Origin: Lunularia cruciata
Taxonomy: Eukaryota > Streptophyta > Marchantiopsida > Lunulariales > Lunulariaceae
Assembly (NCBI GenBank): GCA_948567375.1
Contig: OX419762.1
Coordinates: forward strand, 28,339,465-28,403,464
Reading direction: 5' to 3'
DNA length: 64,000 bases
Shown: positions 21,667 through 37,800 of the stretch, in pieces
Position numbering within the stretch: position 1 is the stretch's first letter
How the letters are laid out: every line of letters begins with the position of its first letter
Made by a program: the position numbers and the translations under genes
The notes under the pieces: model-generated
Told to the model about the DNA's origin: nothing
Databases searched by the model: none
The model's input: the letters and a program-made list of their open reading frames with translations, nothing else

Positions 21667-24339
21667 TTAAGATTGCTCCTCCTTTTTACTTAAAGAGAAA
21701 GGGACTTGACTTGCGGTTCCCAGTACAGCTGAACTTTTAGGACCCCGGAAGTAGGTTGAATAAGGAAAGAGATCCGCCATTCTGGCTCTCCACCGAGATG
21801 CCGACTCCTCATCTTTCAAAGATGATAGCAAAATTTTGTGCACCGCAACACAGTCATTGAGCTGCCACTCGCCAACTCCCTCTCCAACGGCACCACCCTT
21901 CTGAACAGGAGGGTTGACAGAATCCTCAATCACTTTCACTGCTTCATCTTTCGATTCCGGAGACAGGAGGACGAGAACCTCTGCAGCAGCAGCTCTATGT
22001 AGCAGTGAGTCCTTGTGAGCCTCCAGAAATGCTTTATTCACCTCCAGCAGTGGTTTCTTACCCAAGATGATCAGCGCATCCCTTTCCACAGCGATGACTT
22101 CTTGAACGAGTTTCTCTCCTGGCGTCTGTGCAGGAGGAAGATTATCCACCATATTGAAGAAATAGATAAGGCTACGATGAACGTTTGGATTATCTGCGTC
22201 CACTTTCAGCTGCTTCTTGACTGACTGGAAAGCTAGTAAGATCTTTCTCTTCCGGAAGTAAATCTCAAATGCCAAGATGTGAGTTTCAAGAGCACCGGCG
22301 GAATTGTCCTGCAAAAGTTTGGCATACTTGATCGCTTGCTCCAGGGGGTCAGATACATTGAGTAGTTTATCTCCATCAGGATCATCATCAACCTGCTTCG
22401 CTACTTGAGAACCTTTCTTATTTGACTTTGAATTGGCAGAAGCCACTTCTTTGGCCTCGTCTTCTTTGGCCTTCTCCTCTGCCATCTTCTTAGCTTTCGC
22501 CTCTGCTTTTCGCAGTTTCTGCCTTAATCGCTTGCGCTCAGCTGGGGGTAACCCGGCACCAGCAGTATCTTCGTCTCCTTCAGTAGACTTCGGAGGTGTA
22601 TCATGCAGCTTCAGGTAGCACCTAATGGAAGCAGCAGCTGCTCGAGAAAAGAACCGATGAGAATGAAGAGTATCTTCGAATTTCAACATTCGAATGTAGG
22701 CTCGTAATGTCATCTTTCGTAAGCAATAAGTGTGAAAGTCAAATTGATCTTCCAACATATCGGTGTAATGCTTCTCAACAGCCAGGTAATTTTTCAAGGC
22801 CTTGCCCAAGGAATCTTTCCTCCAGTAACTATCACCTGATGCAAGTTCGTACCACATACATTGCATGTCAAACAGATTGTTGTGCTGATCACCATCTTTT
22901 GTAAAAAGAACCGCAGTTTTCTCTGCTAAATCTACCTGGTCTGCTTGAAGCATTCTCTTCACACACTCACTATTGATAAATCTATCCGCCAAGTCCATAG
23001 ACCGCGCTTCGTCTGCCAGGGCAGCTGCCGCAACTCGATCACCAGCGTGCTTCATAATTCTACCCTTCACAAGGTAAAGGTCGATGGCTGTTGGGGTGTG
23101 TTGGATGGCTTCGTCAATCTTTTCAAGAGCTTTCTCGTATCTCCTTCTCCGATCGTAGTGCTGGGCGAGAAGAAAAAGAGTCCACATCAAAGTCGGAGGA
23201 GGTTCGCTATCAGACTTATCTGGCAAGGATCCTGTCTCTTTCAAACTCTTCTCAATTCCCGTTATGATGCCCTCCAAGGCATCAGCCTTGCCCTTTTGAT
23301 CGTACAGTGGCAGAATATCTGAAAAGAGTGACGGTACACCTTTGGAAAGAAAGAATGTAATGTAGGTCTTCGCAGCTTCCACAAACTGAATTCCCTGCAA
23401 GAAATCCAAGGGAATGCGCTTTGCAGCGGATGATTTAGGGTACTGACTTTGCAATGAGGTGTAGAGCTCCACGAGCTTTTCCAATTTCTCTTCGGTGTAG
23501 CCATCTGCCCCAACATGGGACAGTCCAATGCACTTCTGGAGACCATCATAGTAGATGTAATTATCAGGGTTCATGTCAAGAAGATATCTATATACCTCCT
23601 CGGCTTCCTCCAGACGATTCAGAGTCACTAGCAACGATGCACGGTGCTCTTTCAATCCAAACTTGTCCACTATCTTCGGCTCCTTGCTGTCAAGCTCTGC
23701 AAGCGCCTTCTCTGGGGCTCCTGACTCATCCAGAAGAGTTACTTTGTACAGTAACATCTCGCTGTGCTCATACCTCTCGTTGTCCGGAGGATAGTCATCC
23801 TCGAGCGTTCCTTCATACGCTTCAAGAATCTGCACAGCCATAGCAGCATCATAATTACTGTGGTGCGCAATGGCAAACCCGATCCAGTTGGCGCGATGAC
23901 TCGGTTTTATAGTCAACAATTGTCGACGAGTTTCTACAAACCCCGCCGTGTCCCGCATTTGAGCCTGAAGGAGCGATAGGTCTCGAAGAATCTGTATATT
24001 CTCAGGGTCAATTCGCAGCGCATTTCTGTAGCACTTAATTGCCTCCCTGTATTCTCGATCAGAACGATACAACAGCCCATACACATGCCAGCAGACATGG
24101 CTCTTCAAGTCATTCTTAACTCCCCGTCGTACAAGCTCATACGCCTCTACCTTTCGATCCATGCAGTTCAACGTCAACCCTCGCATTGCCAACGTTTCCC
24201 CATGATCTGGAAACCTTTTTAAAATATTGTCCGACGCCTTCAATCCTTTCTTGTACTGTTTTGTCTCGTACGATTTGACTATCACCTTGAACAGATTCTG
24301 CTCCTTCGGAGGCAACGACGATGAACCCATCGTTCCCAC
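21667..24339 (-). CDS. NAA15: N-alpha-acetyltransferase 15, NatA auxiliary subunit (intronless)
   Basis: Encodes an 890-residue protein matching the plant NAA15/OMA type in length (roughly 870-900 residues in the family). NAA15 is the ribosome-anchoring scaffold of the NatA complex. It holds the catalytic subunit NAA10, which acetylates Ala, Ser, Thr, Gly, Val or Cys N-termini after methionine removal in the cytosol. The N-terminal half shows tandem TPR helices, for example GLLYRSDREYREAIKCYRNA around residues 90-110 and the next pair to about 160. A family-typical basic coiled-coil region starting LPPAERKRLRQKLRKAEAKA lies near residues 597-640, followed by a helical C-terminal third. The start MGTMGSSSLPPKEQNLFKVI is the first ATG of the frame, and the conserved family N-terminus (PPKEQNLFK) begins at once. 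The whole frame is uninterrupted, which is unusual because flowering-plant orthologues are multi-exon as far as I recall. I see no 3' poly(A) tract that would mark a recent retrocopy. Confidence 0.97.
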   Translation of the reverse strand: MGTMGSSSLPPKEQNLFKVIVKSYETKQYKKGLKASDNILKRFPDHGETLAMRGLTLNCMDRKVEAYELVRRGVKNDLKSHVCWHVYGLLYRSDREYREAIKCYRNALRIDPENIQILRDLSLLQAQMRDTAGFVETRRQLLTIKPSHRANWIGFAIAHHSNYDAAMAVQILEAYEGTLEDDYPPDNERYEHSEMLLYKVTLLDESGAPEKALAELDSKEPKIVDKFGLKEHRASLLVTLNRLEEAEEVYRYLLDMNPDNYIYYDGLQKCIGLSHVGADGYTEEKLEKLVELYTSLQSQYPKSSAAKRIPLDFLQGIQFVEAAKTYITFFLSKGVPSLFSDILPLYDQKGKADALEGIITGIEKSLKETGSLPDKSDSEPPPTLMWTLFLLAQHYDRRRRYEKALEKIDEAIQHTPTAIDLYLVKGRIMKHAGDRVAAAALADEARSMDLADRFINSECVKRMLQADQVDLAEKTAVLFTKDGDQHNNLFDMQCMWYELASGDSYWRKDSLGKALKNYLAVEKHYTDMLEDQFDFHTYCLRKMTLRAYIRMLKFEDTLHSHRFFSRAAAASIRCYLKLHDTPPKSTEGDEDTAGAGLPPAERKRLRQKLRKAEAKAKKMAEEKAKEDEAKEVASANSKSNKKGSQVAKQVDDDPDGDKLLNVSDPLEQAIKYAKLLQDNSAGALETHILAFEIYFRKRKILLAFQSVKKQLKVDADNPNVHRSLIYFFNMVDNLPPAQTPGEKLVQEVIAVERDALIILGKKPLLEVNKAFLEAHKDSLLHRAAAAEVLVLLSPESKDEAVKVIEDSVNPPVQKGGAVGEGVGEWQLNDCVAVHKILLSSLKDEESASRWRARMADLFPYSTYFRGPKSSAVLGTASQVPFSLSKKEEQS

Positions 24340-24900
24340 TCCACCACAACCACCACCACCTCCTCCTCCAACCCGTCCTCTCCCTGCCCTCCCCTACTGC
24401 CTTCCTTCCTCCCTGAACAATTTTCTAACTACTTCCAGACAGTCCTTAGCACTTTGCTTTCCTAACCCACCTCCTTCTCCTCCCTCAGGACCCTCTCACT
24501 TCATTTCCATTATCGTAATCATCATCGACTGCATAATCTCCTCCCACTCCACCTGCTCACTCACACAGAACGGAGGAGAGGAAGGCCACCCGCGGGATAA
24601 TGGCCTCTCCTCTCGGTAGCCACCGAGAGGATCAAAGTGATTTCACTGCCCTCCCTCCCCTCTCTCTCTCTCTAAACCAAAACCAGAGCGTACCCAAGAA
24701 GGCCTCCAGGATCGATGTACCCTAAATTCCTTCCGGCCCACCCGAAATCTTCACCCTCACCTCGACATTCTCCTGCTACGGGTGGGTCTCTTTAATTTCC
24801 GGGCACAACACCCTCTACTGTTTCTCCGCTCTTCTTTGGCGTAAACCCTAAACCCTAACTCGTATTCATCTCCCGTCTCGCCCGTCATGGCATTCCCTCA
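24340..24900 (-). promoter_or_regulatory. NAA15 5' UTR/promoter with double telo-box
   Basis: The sequence upstream of the NAA15 start is strongly pyrimidine-rich on the plus strand (purine-rich in the transcript sense). It includes CCACCACC and CTCCTCC runs close to the ATG. Two overlapping AAACCCTAA telo-boxes lie at 24843-24858, about 500 bases before the start codon. Telo-boxes are frequent in promoters of plant translation and growth genes, so this is a plausible transcription start area. No TATA box was picked out. Confidence 0.55.
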
Positions 24901-29470
<4,570 letters not shown>

Positions 29471-29629
29471 TCTGTCACTATCAGCTAGTTGCTAGCAGCG
29501 GTACGAGAATCAGAAAACAATGGAGAAAGTAATATTTTCTGTCACTCAAGTGGAGTTGGTCTGACCTGACCGCGGTCAAGTTGTCCCTTGTGCCGAATTT
29601 GACGTGCTTTAACGACGAAAGCAGCACGT

Positions 29630-29928
29630 CGGGAAGGGAAGGGAAGGGAAGAGAAGGGAAGGGTCCTCCGAAGAAGAAGAGGAGGAGCAAGAGAGGAGAG
29701 AGGAGAGAGAGCTGCTAGCGCTGCGCTCTCTGTGCTCTGCTCTGATCTCTGTCGAAGACAAACTGAAAAAAAGGAGGTGGTGTGGGGTGGGGTGGGGTGG
29801 GGTTGGGGGGGGGGGAGGGAGGGGGCGAGATGAAGGGGGAGGAAGCGGGGCGGGGCGACAACAAGGACAGCATAACACGTTCGGATGTATTTTAGACGGG
29901 GCTGATCAGTCAGCTGTCATGTCGTCAG
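29630..29928 (+). promoter_or_regulatory. Promoter / 5' leader region of the EDR1-type kinase gene
   Basis: A purine-rich block (GGGAAGGGAA repeats at 29632-29665 and GAGAGGAGAGA at 29690-29712) and a G-rich block (GGGGT repeats plus an 11-12 base G run at 29780-29830) start the GC-richer zone upstream of the gene. CAGGTGAGAG at 29926-29935 looks like a 5' splice donor, which fits a non-coding first exon ending at 29928. The G-block could form a G-quadruplex. The transcription start is not defined by sequence alone. Confidence 0.4.
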
Positions 29929-31791
29929 GTGAGAGATATGTCGAACCCCTGCCTTGCTTTCGGTTGTTGTTGTGTGCAGGGAAATGGCCTCTTCGAAGGC
30001 CTTTACATCGTCGTCTGAGGTGTACAGTGAAGGTTTAAACCTAACGCTATGCATGGTCTGAGCTACTGTGAACCTACAAGTTGTTTATCTCTTTTGCTCT
30101 GAAGCTTCGAATTGTGTACACAGGACTTGATCATGCGGTTCTGCATTGAAGGTGATCTTTCCCCGTAGTGATATGACCACGTGCTGTGGAGAAGCTGATG
30201 AATTTCAGCATAGAGCAGAGGTAAGTTGCTATGAGCCGCGGTACGGCGGAGCTGAGTACAAGCAGTACTGTGTGTCCTGACTCTGGGAAATAAAGACGGG
30301 CTTTGAGCTTATTATATTCACATTCTTCACCGAAATGGTCTCCTTCCACTCGCTTAATTGCAAATTGGTGCTTAGGCACCTTCCCTCACTTCTTTTCTTC
30401 TTACATTTTGCACATCTTCTCTCCTTGTTGGTTCACTGCAGGTGAGTGAAGAATGGCCGAAGCGCGTTAATCCTCGGTTGTAATAGTATCCCCGTGACAG
30501 GTACTGAGCACTGTAGACCCTCGCGGTTATATTGCAGTTGGATGCATTGGACTCAAACACAGACTAAACTCAATTTGGTGCAAAACATTTAAGTTCTTCA
30601 TTAGCTCAGTCTTGAAATCGGAGTTGCTAGGAGCCAAACAGAGATCGAAATGACGAGGTGGCTACCTTCTTAGCGTCACGTGGAGTAAAGCTATTTTGCG
30701 TTGCCGATCGACTAATTCATGCTGTTCAGTTCACATTTTCTGATGGAGGACGAACATTTTACTAAAAGCGAATACCTGTAACGATTCTTACAGAAAATGT
30801 AACTGACCGTTCATGATCTGTTTTGTTTGCTCACTACTATGGTTAGTGCCTTAGCTTTACCAGGTGAAACATTTCTCGTTACATACAAGCACGGATTTCT
30901 AGGACAGTCTTATGGGCAGCAAAGTTTTTGGGATTGTTGATAGCACTACTTAAGGAGCGCATTTCTCTCCTCATTTCGCCTGCCTACGTACTTCTCCCGA
31001 AAAAAAACTCTCTTATGCAGCGATTATAAATGTAGAGACGGCAAATTTGTGATCGTAGGTCCTATTCAGTGTGAAGTCTACACGAAGTCTGTGTGGTCAT
31101 CGAAGAAGAGAATAATTGCTGAGTGCTGAAAAGTTGGGGCAGCAAGCTGGGCTGAAGTGCAATTGAACGTTCTGTGCTTGGTTATAAATACCCTGATTCA
31201 TTGGAGATAGGTGCATTTAGATTTCCGGAGAGATGTTTCTATCTTTTAACAAGTATGGATGAAGCATATTACACCTATCGATAACAAAGTATTCTTAATG
31301 ACGCGAGTTCCACAGGAAGGAGTTGCGGAATTAGGTAACTGCAAGTTTAAGAGAATAAAACGTGAAGGAATACTCACTGCATACAAGTTTTAGGTGAATT
31401 TGACTGCAGAGCCAAGACCAGGAAGTGACTAAATTTGAATGCAGGAATTTGTACATTCTTGAGCAGCAATAGGTGTGAACCTGAGCGTGTAAACATCAAC
31501 CGGTCGTGATCTTCCATGATTGGAAAACTGACCACATCTGTGAATTGTTCCGTGTAGGGCTGAACTTTGTCAACAGAAGAGGAGCTACAATTGACCTTGG
31601 TCTTGAATCGTGCTGAGTTGCGAGGGATTTTTGGGAGGGGAGAAGCTAGGGAGGCGAAGGGGGCAGTTTTATGAAAGCGAGCGAGTGAGAAAAGACGGTG
31701 GTCAGATATATATTTGTCGTCATCTCTCTTCTGCTTGCATTCCTGCCTACCTGCCTCCCTTCCTCCCTGCCTCATCTTTAATCTCTCTAAG
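29929..31791 (+). other. Possible 5' UTR intron of the EDR1-type gene
   Basis: No coding sequence is recognised in this 1.86-kb stretch. It begins at a good donor (CAG/GTGAGAG) and could end at CTCTCTAAG (31791) after a long pyrimidine tract (31741-31788), 22 bases before the ATG at 31814. This would be a leader intron, which plant Raf-like kinase genes often have. Both ends are inferred. Confidence 0.35.
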
Positions 31792-31813
31792 TATTATATT
31801 TGGAGTCTATGCT

Positions 31814-34800
31814 ATGAAGAATATCCTTCGGAAACTTCATCTTGGTGGAAATCATGATGATCAAGTTGATGCTGGACGACTTATTGATGGGCCGGGCGGC
31901 TCCAATTCAAGTGCTAGGGGGTCTTCAGTGGGAGCAGCATCTTCTCCCGCTGCTTCGTCTAGTCCAACTCCAGCTAGCACCAATTCTGCCCCCCCGGAGC
32001 AGAAACAATCTGGGCTTACAACATTCTTGAACGCTGTTGGTACAGCAGTCGGAAGAGTGAGTAACAATTCCAACAATAACCATGTCACTTCTGCGAGTCA
32101 AGTTAGACATAGGTTGGAGAACTCTGGAGGAAGTGGTGGCGACACGGAATCGCAGACGACCAAAGTTACAAACAAGAAAAGAACCCCTTCACTCGGGGGA
32201 GGGGAGCTGAACCAGCCTGATTTACAATCTCTTCAGATTCTCCAATCTGAAGAAGAATACCAAGTACAGATTGCTATGGCTCTGAGCGTCTCAAATAGCT
32301 ACATAAGTCCTAGTGCAGCTAATGAGGCGGAGAAAGCACAAATCGAAGTAGCAAAGAGAATCAGTCTTGGGCTGAGTCCTTCCACTGGAAATACTCAAGC
32401 CGACATCGTCTCTTACCGTTACTGGGTAGGTTCTCTATTGCCTTCGTGTTGATTGCTGTATTGTTTTGCTGATTATTGGTCAAAAATACTAATTTGACTC
32501 AAAATTAGTGCTCATGTTTGGCCGTCGTTATCTATGGATAACATAACACATCTTTACAAGTTTCGGAAGCAACCTTGGTGATAAAATGGTAGCTGGCAAC
32601 TCTGTTGGACACTGTCAACATCTTGGGAACCTAGACTGGAGGTGGTGTATATGATACGTGTTGAATAAGCATCTAATTGAACTAGCTTAGAATTTGGTGG
32701 TTGAAACTGCGGACCAAGTGAAATTAGACTATCTGTACCTGTCTGATCACATTTTTCCAAAAGAGGCGGGTGTATATGATGAAAAATTCCGAACGAAGTA
32801 AAAAGAGAATATTTAACACAGTAGGTGGAGAGTTGATTTGAAGCTTAGTTATCATGTGGAACATCTCTTAATTTGGTGATGCAGGCATGTAATATGGTGG
32901 ACTACGACGAAATTATACCAGATGGGTTTTACGATGTAAATGGAGTCAGGAGTGAGTCACATCTAGCTGAGAAGATGCTGTCTCTATCGGATTTGGCGGA
33001 AATGCCTATCTCTGATACTTCCAAAATAGAGGCTATCCTGGTTAACAGAGAGTTAGACCCCGACCTTAGGAGTCTTGAAGAAAAGGTTGCGAACCTGTCT
33101 ATGAGTTATGAAAGTGGAGCAGCGGGCTTAGCGAAAACTGCTCTAGCTCAAAAAATTGCACTCATAGTGGTGGAGCACATGGGTGGGCCAGTTGGGAGTG
33201 ACACTGAGATGCTTACTCGTTGGACAAAAGCAAGCGGGGACTTAAAACGTACAACGCAGAACGTGGTTTTTACTCTGGGATGCCTGACTATAGGTCTCAC
33301 CAGACACCGGGCATTACTCTTTAAGGTGAAAGATAAACCTGTCTCTTTCTTCAATTCTAGTACCTGGATCTGATTGCGCTAATTCAGGATTGAAGGTGGT
33401 TGTTGTCCCCAGTGCTTGAATGAATTTGGTGCATTAGTGAAGTGAGAAACTCCGCCTGATTGGTTCAATTTGCCATGCATCGCTTTAGCGCTCATCTTGT
33501 GATGGAAATCGCGAAAGAAAGCAGTTGACGCAGAATGAGAGCACATTGATTTGGCTGTGGGTAGCCTTATCTGTGCCAATAGATACAGCGTCTCTGAGTA
33601 TCATTCGCATGTTATGGTGTCTTTATAGTACACTTTCATTCTTGAAGAAAATGCTAAGTTGGGTTCCTGGTCATTTGTGGTCACCATAGGGCTTGTTGGG
33701 TGTACCTGTACTGTTTCTTGCTACAAAGATATATCATTATTGCCTCTGTCCTCTTCAGTTGTGGTTATCATACAGCTCTTAGTAGGTACTTGCACCGGGT
33801 CTTGCTAATCGTATATATTATAGCCTCATCTTATGTATCTTTTAAGTAATGTGTGGACTGCTAGATGGCAATCAGCAGGGAATTCTAAATAAGGTAACCC
33901 CCTGTCTTTTAGAGGCATCTTACGAGATAGGAGGGTTACTAGAGCTGAGGGATAATCAAGTTCTCAGACCAGCTTTGGTTTTGGCTAAAGTGTTTCTTTG
34001 TCGAGTCCAATCTTTGCGTTTGAGTAGACATGACCTGACTATACTATACGTCGTATGGTATACAAGTGCTATTGGTATACAAGTGTTGCTCTCAATTGTT
34101 TCTAGATGGTGTTTACTTCTGCGTACATTCGATCAGTTGTTCCATTTCATCTCCTTTCCCGGTTTATACTAATTTCGTCTTGCACATTTCTTGTATACAT
34201 TACATACATGCATCTCATTTGCATTCAGTGAGTTCTGGATCTCCCGTTCCTCTAACGGCTTCTGTCCTCGTTTCTCAATATGCGTCGTATGGTATTGGTT
34301 CAATCCAATTGGGTTTGGGTCCTCCGTTCTGCGAACGGCTTCTGCTCCCATTACTCATATATACTATACGTCGTGTATAAACATCATGGATTACCCTGCA
34401 GGTGTTGGCAGATCGCGTTGGACTTCCATGCCAGCTGGTCAAGGGTCGCCATTACCCCGGGGTCGAAGCAGAAGGAGCTGTGAACCACGTAAGGGTGGAT
34501 GATAATAGGTGTGCTACGTTGCTCTCTCGTTCCGGTGACGGATATCTTTTCTCTGCCACCTATCAGTTGCAGTTTTGCTTTTTCATGGCTATCCAGTTTT
34601 CCTTGTAGTACGTCAGCAACTGGGGGTTTGAGTTCTGGAAAGGAGTGAATTTACCTTCTAAAGGTTATTACACGTTTGTGGTTTTTAGCGGACTTTGTTG
34701 ACTGCCGTGATTACTTTTAAAGTGTGCCCACTTAACATTCCTGATCTCAAAGGAAGTTATACTCGTGCCCATTCACAATTTCGATGTCGCATTGTGCGCA

Positions 34801-37800
34801 AGGCACCAAGACGGGTGTACTATTTAGGAGAAAAACTAAAGTTGCAAATCAATATAAACTGCCACATTAGTGCGCTCATTTTGACATTGATTAGGGGAAG
34901 CCTAACGCGCTCCTTGATGCAGTCAATGTCTGACCTATGATTCTTTGACTTTGTAAAACCTGTTTATTCTTTTATGTTTGAAAGGACATCTATGAAAGCA
35001 TGTTTTGCTTCTAAGAAGCTCTTTAGGACTTGTGTGCTTTGAGACCTCGAAGTTTCAGTATGTTCTTTTCTTGTGCTCTGTAAGCACGCAAGTATCAGAA
35101 ATAAGAGTCTTTATTGTAAAGCGTACGCCATTTACCCTAGATCCCTCGCCTTAGTCCTCACCATTTCTTATTGTTTAAATTCTTTCTTGCTTTTCCGCCC
35201 TTCACAATGATCCCGTTATTTGCCTCATTCGTGCCTGATACCTCTCTTGATTCAGCTCTCTCTCACTCTTTCTTCAATCGTTACAGTTCTTTTCTCACCC
35301 GCTTTGCTCTCTAACCTGACATTGTCAGAATACATAGATAGAAGCTTGTCTGTTGTTTTGATGTGAACATCTCGAAGTAATTTGATTCCAACCTTTGAAC
35401 GAGGTTTGGTTGTGCAGGGAGTATATTATAGATCTTATGGGCGCTCCTGGGGCCTTGATTCCACCTGATAAGCCGCAAACACCACCACCTGAAGGCGCGT
35501 CAGACATGCCCTCATCAACAGACGCTAGTCCCAAAAGTGGTAAAACAGAGCAATCTTTTGTTTCGTATGGGGGCAGTTCCCAAGGTTCACCTTCTGGCTC
35601 TATGCATTCCACTCGCTCAACACTGGAGTCAAGAGACATGAATAAAGACAAGAAGGATATGACTGACAGAAAACGGACCAGCGAGTCGGCTGACTCAAAA
35701 CATATTATGAAACTTGATGACAGACATCACAGTGAACCCGGAGAGCTTGCTGGACTCACTTCACGGCCTGCACGGCTACACGCACGATCACCTTCTTGGA
35801 CAGAAGGAATGTTGGATAAGAGACAGATGGGTGGTGGACTGCCGCAGAAGGACATGACACAACTCATGTTGGGAGTTGCCAAGGAACATCCGCAGTTGGC
35901 GCAGAAATTGCATGATGTATTGTTGGAAAGCGGCGTTTCTCCTCCTCCTGATCTACTTGCGGAAATATCCCCAAAACAGCTGCAAGCGTCAGTCATGGAG
36001 GAGAAGAGAAATGCTGATGAGAGAAAAGTGGCACTCGAAAGTCAGCTTGCTCTTCCTGCTCTTCCCAATAGAAAGAAAGCTATTGCTGTGCGAGGCAGGC
36101 CACCTCCTGGTGTACTCAAACCAAGTCCGCTGATTGTAGATGAAGGATCCAATTCAAGAGATAGGTTGCAGAGGTTGAATTCTGTGGAGGGATTGGGAGA
36201 AAGACGACCATTGGCAAGTACGCAAGTAAACTCTCCAACTGCCCCTGCCATCGTGCCTGTTGTGGTTATTCCACCTGTTACCCAGGAAGGTTACCTGCAT
36301 CCAGATATGATGCGACATGTTCCTGTAGCTGCAGCAGCAGCTGCTACTGCCGCGGTTGTAGCCTCCACAATGGTGGCCGCTGCAGCTAAAGCTGATGGTG
36401 GTGAAGCCAATCTGGAAGTCCCCATGGCTGCTGCTGCAACTGCTACGGCGGCAGTAGTGGCAGCAACTTCAGCTGTTGCTGGACGGAAAGTAGAAGTCAA
36501 TGATTCATCCCCTCATAACTCCAATGAACCAGAAGGAAGTGGGAGAAGGCGAAGACAGGGAGATGACAGTGAGAGAGGAGGGAGTGGGAGACGGAGAAGC
36601 TCCGGAGACAAGAAATCCGACGGAATTGAAGGAAGTTCTCCTGGAGACAGTGATGGCAGAGGAGGTAGTGATAGAAAAGGAGGAAGCGACAGAAGCAGGC
36701 AGGCAGGCAGCAGTTTCGGTGATGGCTTGGATGGTGAAGTCAGCGTTGAAGAGGAGAGAAACGCAGATGGATTAAGTGGGCCTCAACAGAGGAGAATTGA
36801 CTCAGTGCTGAAAGATGTTGCAGAGTGGGAGATCCCATGGGAGGACATAGTCATTGGGGAGCGTATCGGCTTAGGTGTGCCCCCTCAGTCTGTTGCATTT
36901 GGTGTGCAGTTTATGTATGAATGGAGTCCGGGCGCCATACTTGTTCGCAGAATTGTAATAGCCATCAATCACATCTCTCTGTTGATTCCATTGTATTCCA
37001 CGTTCCCGCAAGAAGTTGGGTCTGAGATTGGGTTTTTATATCACAAACTCAAGTTATTTGGAGTGTCGTTTACATCAAGAAACATTTAGTTCCTATGGAA
37101 TAGATCCACAAAATGAAGCAAGCCATGCCGTCTTCAGCGTTATCTCGATATGCGTGAACTGTTTTGAGATAGAGACTGGATACGTGTAACATCTAACCTC
37201 TCCCGCCCATCTCCTCCCCACCCAAGCTGGATAGTATGCTAGACCTAACGGGAACTGCTGAAAGAATAACAGCACTGTACTCGTTAGTCATTGGAATGTT
37301 TGTTACAAAACTTAGTGATCACAGCAAAGGAAAGCCATGCCTGAATTGGTTATTTCGGGCACGTACTGTTCTCCCGCTCAGTAAAATAGTATGATGAACC
37401 CAAGCGAGTCAACGCATCGGGTCTCAGAGAGGATGTTCAAGTTGTCTTAGTTGTATCCTGGTTATGGATTTTCTTGTGTTTCTTTGCTGGTTTTTTCCGT
37501 TGATTCAAACAAAATTGTATCTAGAAGAACATATTCTGGCAAAAGATCGAGTCTTTTCAAACATTAGTAACAGTAGTTCCTAAACCCGCTTGCTCTTCCC
37601 GGAAGTACGTTGTTATTTGTCCCCTCTATTTGTACTGACTAGCTTTGAAGTAAGGTCAGCGTTACCGGCTAGGAGTTGTCTGCTAGTAGTATGAATCTAT
37701 TCGGGTGGAAGTCCTTGTTTTGCTGTCATCTCAGCAGCTCGTACCGCTTCTTACATGACTGTAGAGTTAGCAAGGTAGAAAGTGTATGCCATCTACCTCT

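Larger units (their letters stand above)
33326..34401 (+). other. Intron 2 of the EDR1-type gene, carrying two hairpin repeats
   Basis: 1076-base intron without coding sequence. It holds hairpin-repeat copies at 34229-34285 and 34314-34373. A diverged tandem duplication, offset by 84 bases, is visible near 33676 (TGTGGTCACCATA) and 33760 (TGTGGTTATCATA). It also has a repeated near-palindrome, TATACTATACGTCGTATGGTATA, starting at about 34040 and partly repeated after each hairpin copy. Confidence 0.7.

Noticed and set aside
22433-23843. Plus-strand open frames opposite NAA15
   Set aside because: They are antisense shadows of the long conserved coding frame.
21667-24339. NAA15 as a recent processed pseudogene
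   Set aside because: The frame is fully intact over 890 codons, the promoter side has telo-boxes, and there is no poly(A) tract or target duplication.
31814-32425. Assignment of the kinase to the moss ANR/ARK/CTR1L type
   Set aside because: That type is described as having a PAS domain before the EDR domain. This protein starts directly with the EDR1/RAF3-like [12 protein letters not shown] and shows no PAS-like segment.
34292-34311. T-arm-like ATTGG-TTCAATC-CAAT between hairpin copies a and b, suggestive of a tRNA or SINE
   Set aside because: No acceptor stem, anticodon arm or A-box could be found around it, so a tRNA is excluded. A SINE origin remains only a thought.
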